A DNA stretch of 33,165 nucleotides from CAZXWK01 sp964644675 (lineage in GTDB: Bacteria; Actinomycetota; Coriobacteriia; Anaerosomatales; JAAXUF01), in contig CAZXWK010000027.1 in NCBI GenBank assembly GCA_964644675.1, positions 1-33,165 of the forward strand, read 5' to 3'. Below the pieces are notes generated by a model. That model saw only the letters and a program-made list of their open reading frames with translations, was not told the origin of the DNA and searched no databases. How positions within the stretch are numbered: the stretch's first letter is position 1; each line of letters opens with the position of its first letter. The position numbers and the translations under genes were made by a program. Below are positions 24,596 through 32,131 of the stretch, one piece after another.

Positions 24596-26167
24596 CTATA
24601 CTTCCTCGTCTATCGTGCGCTCGTGGGCCACGAGCAGCCGGTTGAGCGCGTTGGTGTACGCCTTGGCCGAAGCGACGATGATATCGGAGTGCGCACCACG
24701 GCCGGTGAAGACGCGGCCATCCTCCGAGGTCACACGGATGGTGACCTCGCCCAAGGCGTCGATGCCCCGCGTCACGGCCTGCACCGAGAACTCGGAGAGG
24801 TCGTTGGGCACGTCGACGATGCGGTTGATCGCCTTGTAGACCGCGTCGACCGGGCCGGTCCCGTGGCTCGAGTCGATGATGTGCTCGCCCTCTTGCGTGA
24901 TGAGCTCGACCGTGGCGGTCGGAATGCCCGGCTCGCCGCTGGTGAAGTGCACCTGCTCGAGGTGGTAGACCTCGTTGAGGGTGCGCTCGGTCTCACCGAC
25001 CAGGGCCTCGAGGTCCTCGTCGTAGACCTCCTTCTTCTTGTCGGCCAGCTCGAGGAAGCTCGCGTGCACGCGCTCGAACTCGTCTTCGGGGATGTCGTAA
25101 CCCAGCTCCTCGAGACGGTGCTTGAGCGCATGCCGACCACTGCGCGCCGTCAGCACGATCTCCGAGCCACCCGCTCCCACGTCGACCGGGTCGATGATCT
25201 CGTAGGTGGAACGCTCCTTGAGCACGCCGTCCTGGTGAATACCGGAGCTGTGGGCGAACGCGTTGGCGCCGACGATGGCCTTGTTGGGCTGCACCCGGAT
25301 GCCCGTGATGCTGCTGACCAGCCGAGAGGTGCGCATGATCTCGCGCGTCACGATGTCGGTATGCACGCCCAGGATGTCACCGCGCTGGCGGATCGCCATG
25401 ACAACCTCCTCCATGGAGGTGTTGCCCGCTCGCTCGCCGATGCCGTTGACCGTGCACTCGACCTGCCGAGCACCCGCCTTGACCCCCGCGAGCGCGTTGG
25501 CGGTCGCCATTCCCAAGTCGTTGTGGCAGTGGACCGAGATGATGACGTTCTCGACGCCGGGGACCTTGTTCACGAGCCCGGCGATCAGCGCACCGAACTC
25601 CTCGGGGTAGGTGTAGCCCGTGGTGTCGGGGATGTTGACCACCGTCGCACCCTGCTTGATGACGGCCTCGACCATCCGGTAGAGAAACTCGGGCTCCGCT
25701 CGACCGGCATCCTCGGCATAGAACTCGACGTCGTCGACGAACGTGCGTGCGTGCTTGACGGCGGCTACTGCGCGCTCGAGCGCGGTCTCGCGCGTGATGC
25801 GCAACTTGTCGCGCAGGTGGCTCTCGGAGACGCCGATCCCCGTGTGGATGCGGGGCCGCGCGGCGGTGGAGAGCGCGTCGGCGGCGACCTCGATGTCCTT
25901 GGGGACGGCGCGCGTCAGGCCGCAGACGATCGCACGGTCGCCGACCTCGGCGCCGATGCGCTGCACGCTCTCGAAGTCGCCGGGGCTCGAAACCGGGAAG
26001 CCCGCCTCGATGACGTCGACGCCCAGTCGGATGAGCTGGCGCGTGATCTCGAGCTTCTCCTCGGTGTTCATGCTTGCGCCCGGGGACTGCTCCCCGTCGC
26101 GCAGGGTGGTGTCGAAGACGTAGACGCGGTCGCCAAAAGACTGGGTCGTGCGGGATGGAGTGTTCAC
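24596..26167 (-). CDS. leuA: 2-isopropylmalate synthase
   Basis: 523 residues, a full-length LeuA that condenses acetyl-CoA with 2-oxoisovalerate in the first step of leucine synthesis. DTTLRDGEQSPG (19-30) holds the catalytic Arg and metal-binding Asp; HCHNDLG (213-219) gives the metal-binding HxH; NGIGERAGN follows at about 241. The C-terminal LeuA dimer (feedback) domain ends GAHSDIIVASAKAYTNALNR. The GTG at 26167 has GGGAG 7 bases upstream; a longer in-frame start at 26203 would fall in the leader. Upstream is a leader peptide with a hairpin, so leucine attenuation is likely. Downstream, a ligase-like gene for surface glycan starts 6 bases after its TAG, an unexpected partner; the two may simply share the promoter. 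Confidence 0.96.
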   Translation of the reverse strand: MNTPSRTTQSFGDRVYVFDTTLRDGEQSPGASMNTEEKLEITRQLIRLGVDVIEAGFPVSSPGDFESVQRIGAEVGDRAIVCGLTRAVPKDIEVAADALSTAARPRIHTGIGVSESHLRDKLRITRETALERAVAAVKHARTFVDDVEFYAEDAGRAEPEFLYRMVEAVIKQGATVVNIPDTTGYTYPEEFGALIAGLVNKVPGVENVIISVHCHNDLGMATANALAGVKAGARQVECTVNGIGERAGNTSMEEVVMAIRQRGDILGVHTDIVTREIMRTSRLVSSITGIRVQPNKAIVGANAFAHSSGIHQDGVLKERSTYEIIDPVDVGAGGSEIVLTARSGRHALKHRLEELGYDIPEDEFERVHASFLELADKKKEVYDEDLEALVGETERTLNEVYHLEQVHFTSGEPGIPTATVELITQEGEHIIDSSHGTGPVDAVYKAINRIVDVPNDLSEFSVQAVTRGIDALGEVTIRVTSEDGRVFTGRGAHSDIIVASAKAYTNALNRLLVAHERTIDEEV

Positions 26168-26204
26168 AGGAAGCTCCCTACTCGGTCGCGGAAGAAGCGG
26201 CATC

Positions 26205-26237
26205 GCCGGCTCACGCCATCAGCTGACGGCGGCCGGC
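26205..26237 (-). promoter_or_regulatory. leader hairpin before leuA (probable attenuator)
   Basis: On the minus strand GCCGGC, CGCCGTC, loop AGCT, GATGGCG, a 3-base bulge and GCCGGC form a strong stem of 13 pairs (one G-U). The leader peptide stop codon lies in the middle of it. There is no T tract, so it may act by blocking translation or by a Rho-type mechanism. Confidence 0.5.
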
Positions 26238-26287
26238 CGAGTAAGTCGTCCAAGGTGACGAAGGTAGCTGTGAGTGTCCTGAATCAT
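26219..26287 (-). CDS. putative leaderless leucine leader peptide
   Basis: A 22-codon frame begins with ATG at 26287 and ends with TGA at 26219. It contains three leucine codons, all CTT, at positions 9, 12 and 15, although leucine in this GC-rich window is mostly CTC or CTG. The ATG starts 6 bases after the TATAAT box, so the transcript probably begins at or near the A of ATG. It ends in the hairpin preceding leuA. These features match a leu-operon attenuation leader. No homologue is known to me, and the peptide could be a chance frame. Confidence 0.5.
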   Translation of the reverse strand: MIQDTHSYLRHLGRLTRPAAVS

Positions 26288-26293
26288 GGGTGG

Positions 26294-26299
26294 ATTATA
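26294..26299 (-). promoter_or_regulatory. -10 box TATAAT of the leuA promoter
   Basis: A perfect TATAAT on the minus strand, 127 bases before the leuA GTG and 6 bases before the leader ATG. No good -35 hexamer is seen at 16-18 bases. It is the clearest promoter element in the window. Confidence 0.6.
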
Positions 26300-26355
26300 G
26301 TCGACCGCGCCCGCAGGTGTGGTGATCGCTTCCGTGGACGGCACCCAATCCGAGG

Positions 26356-27567
26356 TCAGCGGGGGCTGGCCTCGCGGGCCGCGGTCGAGTGACACACGTC
26401 CTTGCAGAAGTCCCTGGTGGCGATGGGGGCGTACTGAGAGTGGCAGCTATCGCAGGTCGGGGCGATCGCTCGCTGGTGCACGCGGGCCATCGAGTCGGTC
26501 CCCCCGTGCGCCTTGCCCATCAGCGAGCTGTGGCACTGGGTGCAGGGATGGCGCGTGGCGGTGTGGCAGCGACCGCACGCCTTGCCCCCGCCGTACCAGA
26601 TATCCACCACCGCGGCCCGGGCATGTGCGCCGTTCATAAACTCCGAGGTGTGCGGCATTCGAAGCCCGTGGCACGGGTCGCAGTCGCGCTTCTCGTTATG
26701 GCACCCGGAACACTTCACGTCCTGTATCTGCACGCTCTGAAGCGCTGTCGTGCGCGGACGCGCGGCTGTCGCGGCCTTCTCCTCGTGACACGTCGCGCAC
26801 GCCGCCGAAACCTTGGTGCCGTCATGACACCGCAGACACGGGTCCATTCCCGCGTTATGCAGGCCGACGACCCCCGCGCGCAGCGTGTGGCAGTCAACAC
26901 AGAGCGCCGATGCGGCGATGGGTTCGGCGTGGGACATGCGGAGCCCTCGCTCGACGTCCGTCTTCGTACCTTCCATGGCGGCAGCGTGGCAGGACGAGCA
27001 CGAACGCGAGGCGACGCCGCCATAGCCACTCTCGTCCTTCACGTGGGCCCAGGCCGTGCCCATGTGCAGGACTCTGAGCGGGACCCCCGTGGCGTAGCGG
27101 CGGACCACACCTCCGCCTTCGTGGCAGGAGACGCAATCCGTCCCTGAGTGCGGATCGGCGCCCTTGGCGGCCTTCGCGTGCTGGGCGGAGGGCCAATGAC
27201 AGCTCTTGCACAGTCCCGTGTCCGACGTGGTGAATCCGGCGGCGACCCACACGACGAGCAAGGCGGCCGCCACTGCAGCAACGACAAGCAGCCGCGTCCT
27301 GGGGCTGAGCGGTGTACGGGCCTTTCGGCCAGCGCCTCGAGAGCCTTCCTTGTCTCCCCCCGAAGGGCCCCGTGACCCCGTGCCGGTCGCTTGCGGCTCG
27401 GGAGCCCCCATGATGATCATCAGCCCGATGACCAGGATGAGCAGCAAGAAGACGCCGATAGTCGTGTAGAGGAGGGTCGCCAGTCTCATGTTCGAAGACG
27501 GGACCACCAGTACACGCGTCAACGTGGAGAAGTCCTGCATAGCGCGCTCGAGCGGGCCGTTCATCAC
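26356..27567 (-). CDS. membrane-anchored multiheme cytochrome c (12 haem motifs)
   Basis: About 403 residues. Two transmembrane helices (about 29-54 and 93-112), separated by a Gly/Ser/Arg-rich linker, are followed by a haem-binding domain. I count 11 CXXCH motifs (CKSCH, CVSCH, CSSCH, CVDCH, CLRCH, CATCH, CSGCH, CDPCH, CGRCH, CTQCH, CDSCH) and one wider CKDVCH near the end, giving 12 possible haems. Many other histidines can serve as distal ligands. Orientation puts the haem domain outside the cytoplasm, so it is probably a quinol-linked or inter-cytochrome electron carrier. The start GTG 27567 (or the adjacent ATG 27564) overlaps the TGA of the upstream cytochrome. Confidence 0.9.
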   Translation of the reverse strand: MMNGPLERAMQDFSTLTRVLVVPSSNMRLATLLYTTIGVFLLLILVIGLMIIMGAPEPQATGTGSRGPSGGDKEGSRGAGRKARTPLSPRTRLLVVAAVAAALLVVWVAAGFTTSDTGLCKSCHWPSAQHAKAAKGADPHSGTDCVSCHEGGGVVRRYATGVPLRVLHMGTAWAHVKDESGYGGVASRSCSSCHAAAMEGTKTDVERGLRMSHAEPIAASALCVDCHTLRAGVVGLHNAGMDPCLRCHDGTKVSAACATCHEEKAATAARPRTTALQSVQIQDVKCSGCHNEKRDCDPCHGLRMPHTSEFMNGAHARAAVVDIWYGGGKACGRCHTATRHPCTQCHSSLMGKAHGGTDSMARVHQRAIAPTCDSCHSQYAPIATRDFCKDVCHSTAAREASPR

Positions 27568-28574
27568 TGCTCACCCCCCGGCGACGGTGCTGCGCTGATC
27601 GCGCCACCCGGGTGCGCGTGCTTCTCATGGCAGACCTTGCAGTCGGACTCAGCGTGGCACCGCGCGCACAGGTCGCGATCCGATTTCGCCGCTTTGACGT
27701 GCCCGGCCGTGAATCCGGCGGGATGCGGCATCTCGATGCCATGGCACGCCGAGCAGAAGGCCTCCTTGTGGCAGGTCGAACAACGCGCGTCCGTCTGAGC
27801 AGCGTAAGTGGAGTGCAGGCTCACGAAGTTCGATTCGTGTGGCACGCCGGCACCGTGGCAGTCGGCGCAGTCTTCCGCCTTGTGGCAGACGGCGCAGGTC
27901 GCCGAGTCGCCCATGCCGTGGCTGGTCTGCCAGCTGGGACCGTGGGTCACAGCGAACGTCGAGAACTTGACGCGATCTGCCACGTCGCGGCCCTCGTGAC
28001 ACAGGTCGCACGCCACGTTCCCTGACGCAAGATGGCACGCCAGACAGCGGTCCATATCATACGAGCGGATCCACTTGGTCGCCGCTCCATGCGCCGTGGT
28101 GGAGTGACAATCCGTGCACTCGGCCCCGACGGCGCACGTCGAGTGGTTGGTCCGGATGCCATTGGCGGAGACGACGCCCTGCAGCGCGCCCTCGTGGCAC
28201 GATCTGCATCGCTCATCGGGCACCGCCGCAGCCTCTCGGGCGACCGCGCTTCCCCGCGGCACGTACGCGTGAAGCGGCTGCTGAACGGCGAATACCATCC
28301 TGCCGATCGATCCCGACGGCGCGTGACAGCTCCTGCAGCCCACCTCGGCATGGCCCGAAGCTCGCGTTTCAGCCCGGAATGCACCTCGATCGTGGCACGC
28401 AGTGCAGGGCTTGGGGCTGACAACCCCCGACACGCGCAGAACGATCACGAAGGCCGCGCACAGGCCCAAGACCGCCAAGACGAGTCTCCAGCGCCCGTTC
28501 CCGCGGCCGGTCGTCCGCACTGAGGTATCGCCTCGCGCCGAATCCTGGGCTTCGCTGGAATCAGTAGCGGGCAT
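27564..28574 (-). CDS. membrane-anchored multiheme cytochrome c (12 CXXCH)
   Basis: 336 residues from ATG 28574 (AGAGGG 4-5 bases upstream). One N-terminal membrane helix (RLVLAVLGLCAAFVIVLRV, about 30-48) is followed by 12 CXXCH motifs: CTACH, CRSCH, CRSCH, CTDCH, CLACH, CDLCH, CAVCH, CADCH, CSTCH, CSACH, CARCH and CKVCH, at close spacing in the second half. The ending is Pro/Gly-rich. The second half alternates CXXCH with short HxxxH-rich gaps, as in stacked multihaem wires. It overlaps the next cytochrome by 4 bases, so the two probably form a membrane complex. The terminator at 28650 separates it from the giant cytochrome upstream; its own promoter has not been found. Confidence 0.92.
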   Translation of the reverse strand: MPATDSSEAQDSARGDTSVRTTGRGNGRWRLVLAVLGLCAAFVIVLRVSGVVSPKPCTACHDRGAFRAETRASGHAEVGCRSCHAPSGSIGRMVFAVQQPLHAYVPRGSAVAREAAAVPDERCRSCHEGALQGVVSANGIRTNHSTCAVGAECTDCHSTTAHGAATKWIRSYDMDRCLACHLASGNVACDLCHEGRDVADRVKFSTFAVTHGPSWQTSHGMGDSATCAVCHKAEDCADCHGAGVPHESNFVSLHSTYAAQTDARCSTCHKEAFCSACHGIEMPHPAGFTAGHVKAAKSDRDLCARCHAESDCKVCHEKHAHPGGAISAAPSPGGEQ

Positions 28575-28649
28575 TTCACCCTCTTCGACGTTTGCAGACA
28601 CAGTTCGCGTCACGTGCACCAGCACCCTCACCGGCGTAGCAGTAAGACA

Positions 28650-28679
28650 GGGGCCGACTTCACCGGGAAGCCGGCCCCC
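28650..28679 (-). terminator. intrinsic-type terminator hairpin after the giant cytochrome
   Basis: On the minus strand GGGGCCGGCTTC pairs with GAAGTCGGCCCC (12 pairs, one G-U) around a 5-base loop, 38 bases after the stop codon, followed by TGTCTTACTGC, which has only a weak T tract. This resembles high-GC terminators. A similar hairpin stands after the tandem copy (32058-32086). Confidence 0.6.
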
Positions 28680-28716
28680 GCTTGCGAGGCTTGGACACCC
28701 AGTGTTGCGCGCCGTA

Positions 28717-31700
28717 CTAGCGGGTCAGTCCGATTCCGTTGCCCGCTGCATCGCGGTGACACTTGAGGCAGTTGCCATCATAGGCTTTCTGTGCGGTGCT
28801 CGTAACGGGCCGCATCGCCTCCCCGGCCGCGCCGGCGTAGCCCATCCAGACGCGGACCCGGCCCGTGTAGGGAAGGACTCCGTCAGACGTGATGTTCGAT
28901 GCGCCCGCCGCGACCTGACCGTGCGGGAACGTGAAGTTGCCGGTGACGGTGTTCGCGGAGTCGGTCTGATCGTGGCAGCTGGTACACCCGGCAATCGGCG
29001 CATAGGAGGCAGCGCCCGGAACCGCGGCGAACGTACCGGCGACGTGGCCGGTCTTGGAGTCGCGGTTGTCGTTGCCACCGTAGCCCAGCGCCTCGGCACC
29101 GGTGTTGTCGGTGCGATACGCGCTACCCGACGTGATGCCCGTACCGTGGTTGCGGTTCTCCTTGATGCCCTTGTCGACGATGGCGTAGGAAGCCTCGGCG
29201 TGGCACTCGTCCTCGCCGGTCGACGGGTTGGAGGGACGACCGCAGGTGAGACCGGCCACGAGGGCGTGGGTCTCGTTGGCGTCCGGAGCGACACCGTGGA
29301 TCAGGATGTCGCCCGCGGCCGTGGTGGACACGATGGAGCTGTTGTTCGACACGAAGCGCTCGACGGCTGCGTCGGTGGCGCCCAGGTCGTCCCAGACGGC
29401 GTCAAGTCCGCCGTAGGTGCCATCGCCCTCGAGGTCGTTGTTCGCCGACTCGTTGAAGAGCAGCTTGGCGGCGAAGAGCTTGTACTTCGAGCTGTCGGCA
29501 CCATGCGGGTTCGACGCATGGCAGCGGCGCGTGGCGCATCCGTAGCGATGGCCCGTCTCGTAGCCCGGCTCGGGCGTGGCGCCGGTGCCGTCCCAGTAGC
29601 CATCGGCGACGAGGTCGAGGGCGCTGTCGTTGTGGGGGCCGCCGCCGTTCGCGGCGCCGCCCGCATCGACCTTGTTCGTGATCGCGGCAGTGCGCTGGGC
29701 CGGAGTAGCGGCCATCCACGCGGGACCGCCGACGGGATACAGCGGATCGGCTGGATCGACCTCCGGCACCCAATTCACATCGTACGGGGTCCACGTGACG
29801 AGCTTGGCGGACACAGTGGTCCCCCCGGTGTGACAGCAGGCGCACGTCGTGTTGTCCGTAGGCAGCAGTTTCGTACCTTGGCCTACGGCACGGTGGACAG
29901 AGTGGCACACGCCGCACTTGGCGGTCGTGGCCAGGTAGTTGCCGTGCACGCCGGGGTTGGCCGCGTTGTCCCCGATCGTTCCGAGCGCTGGTCCGCTGTC
30001 TCTCGGACCCGGGGTCGTGGTCCATTGGTAGTAGTCGGTCTTGATGCCCCAGAAGCCGGCCGGGTGTATGCCCGGATCGTGACAGGAAGCGCACGTGACA
30101 TGGCCAGCGGCGATCGCGGCGATCACTGCGGGGTCTGTGCTCTTGTGGCACTTGTCGCAGTTGTCTTCGTGCTCCTGGGAGATGTTCGCCTTGTGACAGT
30201 CCAGGCAGTCCGGCCTGATCAGTCCGCCTTCATGGACGGCGACGTGCGCTCCCCCGCCGAAGTGGCACGAAGCACAGCGGGTGTCGCCGGCAGCGATCGC
30301 GCCACTGACGGCCGGATCGGACGACTCGTGACACTGGGCGCACGTCAGTGCGGAGTGGATCGGGAGCAGGTTCGTACCCGGATGGCATCCGGGGTCCTGA
30401 CAAGTGACAGCGGGGGTCGCGGTCTGATGGAAGGCGACGTGGTCGGTCTCGGCGCTCGGATGGCACGTGGCGCACTGCTTGTCGCCGGCGGCTATCGCTG
30501 AGATCACGATCGGGTTCGACGACTCGTGACATTGGGCGCACGTGAGCGCCGAGTGGATCGGGAGCAGGTTCGTACCCGGATGGCATCCGACGTCCTGGCA
30601 GCTGACGGCCGGTGTCACCGTGTCGTGGGTCGCGACGTGTCCCGCATCGGCACCTGGATGACACGCCGAGCACGCGGAGTTGGATGCCGCGATCGCACCG
30701 ACCACCGCGGGGTCGGTGCTGCCGTGACACGTGGCGCACACGAAGGTACCGCCGGCGTCGGGCGTGCGACCGTTGTGCTCGATCGTGAGCGAGGAATCGT
30801 GGCACGGCGTACAACCGGTCACGTCCGCCGGAATGTGCATATCAGATGGCGTACCCGGATGGCCGTCGGTGACGGCATGGCAGTCTGCGCACGGGTGATC
30901 GTGCTCGTCGAGCGGGCTTCCCGGCGCATGGCAGCTTTCGCAGTTGATGTAGGTGATCGGCATATCTTCGCCGGTCGGGTTTATGGCGAAGACCGCCGAG
31001 ATCGTGTGGTTCGCGGAGACGTTGGTGAAGGTGTACGTGCTCACGGCGCCGACTGAAACGCCGTCGACCAGCACTTGGGCGATTCCGTAGCCCGGATCCG
31101 GTGCAATGGTGTAGGTCTGCGAGCCACCGTGGGCGACCTCGGTCGTCCCAGAGGGGTCGATCGAGCCGTTGGGACCCGCCGTCGCGGTGATGGCGTAGGG
31201 GCCGAACACGTCGGGGATCCCCGTCGGCGAGTAGGCCAGGTCATCGACCCACATCTGTGCCGCGTTGACGCACCTCCACCTCGTGCCGTGGGTGGCGGTG
31301 ACGGTGGAGGCCGAGAGCATCGGGATCGCGTAGCCGGTTGCGCCGGCGGCCTTGAGAGGCGTCCAGACGTCGGCGGCGTTCGTGCGGCTCGAGAGCGTGT
31401 AGGTCTGCGAGGTGAAGTTCAGGACGAGGCGGTACTGCGTCCAACCGGTGGTGTAGGTCCCCACCGGGGTGTAGGCGTTGGTGGTGTAGCCGTTGGGGTT
31501 GCCGGCCTTGGAGGTGTAGACGCGCAGCGCGCCGCCCTCCTGGAAGTCGACGAGGAAGCCGCGGGCGGCGTTGTTGATCGTGGCGTCGATGTCGTCGACG
31601 GTGCGCCTGGTGGCGGTCGTGTCGCAGTAGGCCCAGAACCTGATCTCGGCTCCGTCAGAGGACATGCCGCCGGTCTGGGACTCGATGACGCCGGTCTGAC

Positions 31701-32010
31701 CGGTCCCGTTGCCTTGGAGCCAGCCCGACTGCGAACCGTTCTTGGCGAGCGTGTTGTCGTACTCGGCGCGTGCCGGGGCGCCGAACAGCGTCCAGATGGC
31801 GGGATTGAGAGCGGCGCCGTCGGTGCCGCTCTCGAAGCCGGCGTCGACCAGTGTGCCGGGCGACGCAGCGAAGGCGGGCGTCACGGCGAGACACAGGATG
31901 ATTCCGAGCGTGATTGCGGCCCACACTCGGGCGTGGCGCGCTACTGTCACGCGCGGATGCTCCCGCAACGAGCGGGTCGCTGCCCCGAAACGTGCCCTCC
32001 AGAGACTCAT
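28717..32010 (-). CDS. secreted giant multiheme cytochrome c with lectin-like N-terminus
   Basis: 1097 residues from ATG 32010. A signal peptide ends LAVTPAFA|AS (cleavage after residue 48). Residues 52-265 resemble a LamG/concanavalin-like beta sandwich; residues 271-343 form an InlB-type beta repeat (TATAGPNGSIDPSGTTEVAH). The haem region (357 to the end) has 16 CXXCH motifs, three CX4CH (CQDVGCH, CQDPGCH, CATRRCH) and a candidate CX12CH (923-937). Residues 425-640 contain four copies of a haem unit of about 66 residues. No cell-wall LPXTG or C-terminal helix is seen; the N-terminal domains may bind the envelope. It is paralogous to the partial gene at 32132 and is probably an outermost electron carrier. 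Confidence 0.9.
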   Translation of the reverse strand: MSLWRARFGAATRSLREHPRVTVARHARVWAAITLGIILCLAVTPAFAASPGTLVDAGFESGTDGAALNPAIWTLFGAPARAEYDNTLAKNGSQSGWLQGNGTGQTGVIESQTGGMSSDGAEIRFWAYCDTTATRRTVDDIDATINNAARGFLVDFQEGGALRVYTSKAGNPNGYTTNAYTPVGTYTTGWTQYRLVLNFTSQTYTLSSRTNAADVWTPLKAAGATGYAIPMLSASTVTATHGTRWRCVNAAQMWVDDLAYSPTGIPDVFGPYAITATAGPNGSIDPSGTTEVAHGGSQTYTIAPDPGYGIAQVLVDGVSVGAVSTYTFTNVSANHTISAVFAINPTGEDMPITYINCESCHAPGSPLDEHDHPCADCHAVTDGHPGTPSDMHIPADVTGCTPCHDSSLTIEHNGRTPDAGGTFVCATCHGSTDPAVVGAIAASNSACSACHPGADAGHVATHDTVTPAVSCQDVGCHPGTNLLPIHSALTCAQCHESSNPIVISAIAAGDKQCATCHPSAETDHVAFHQTATPAVTCQDPGCHPGTNLLPIHSALTCAQCHESSDPAVSGAIAAGDTRCASCHFGGGAHVAVHEGGLIRPDCLDCHKANISQEHEDNCDKCHKSTDPAVIAAIAAGHVTCASCHDPGIHPAGFWGIKTDYYQWTTTPGPRDSGPALGTIGDNAANPGVHGNYLATTAKCGVCHSVHRAVGQGTKLLPTDNTTCACCHTGGTTVSAKLVTWTPYDVNWVPEVDPADPLYPVGGPAWMAATPAQRTAAITNKVDAGGAANGGGPHNDSALDLVADGYWDGTGATPEPGYETGHRYGCATRRCHASNPHGADSSKYKLFAAKLLFNESANNDLEGDGTYGGLDAVWDDLGATDAAVERFVSNNSSIVSTTAAGDILIHGVAPDANETHALVAGLTCGRPSNPSTGEDECHAEASYAIVDKGIKENRNHGTGITSGSAYRTDNTGAEALGYGGNDNRDSKTGHVAGTFAAVPGAASYAPIAGCTSCHDQTDSANTVTGNFTFPHGQVAAGASNITSDGVLPYTGRVRVWMGYAGAAGEAMRPVTSTAQKAYDGNCLKCHRDAAGNGIGLTR
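28917..29665. repeat. direct repeat copy A (cytochrome 3' region)
   Basis: Matches 32416-33164 at a constant offset of 3499 bases. Bases 29000-29462 are identical to 32499-32961 without a single difference; the flanks differ at many third codon positions. Confidence 0.95.
30159..30738. repeat. four internal haem-unit repeats, about 66 codons each
   Basis: Copies begin near 30738, 30540, 30342 and 30159 (minus strand). The first three are spaced 198 bases apart. Shared protein features are CxxCHxSxxPxVxxAIAA, CxxCHP and CQDxGCHPGTNLLPIHSALT; the last copies lose the CX4CH part. Confidence 0.85.
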
Positions 32011-32057
32011 CTGTTCGCCCCCCCAGGCGTGGTGAAGCAGAAGTGAAGAACCCCGCT

Positions 32058-32086
32058 GGGGGCCGGCCCCGGCAGAGCCGGCCCCC
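32058..32086 (-). terminator. terminator hairpin after the partial cytochrome
   Basis: GGGGGCCGGC pairs with GCCGGCCCCC (10 perfect pairs) around a 9-base loop, on the minus strand after the stop of the upstream cytochrome and before the next one. The arms resemble those of the hairpin at 28650. Confidence 0.55.
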
Positions 32087-32113
32087 GATGGGTCGTGGAG
32101 TGTAGTCACACCC

Positions 32114-32129
32114 CGTCGTTCGAACGACG
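32114..32129. repeat. perfect 16-base palindrome
   Basis: CGTCGTTCGAACGACG is a perfect palindrome two bases after the cytochrome stop. It could be part of an RNA hairpin or a binding site for a dimeric regulator. Confidence 0.7.
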
Positions 32130-32131
32130 CG

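Noticed and set aside
24143..26392. 749-residue plus-strand frame opposite leuA
   Set aside because: It covers the reverse of leuA, which has all catalytic motifs; the long frame is the expected byproduct of codon bias.
28402..30501. 699-residue plus-strand frame opposite the giant cytochrome
   Set aside because: The opposite strand has regular CXXCH motifs and a signal peptide; this frame has only low-complexity Gly/Arg/Val sequence.
32058..32105. Promoter for the giant cytochrome at 32010 in the gap after its paralogue
   Set aside because: Only a TACACT-like hexamer is seen upstream of a strong terminator hairpin, so a transcript starting there would be cut short; no convincing promoter was found.
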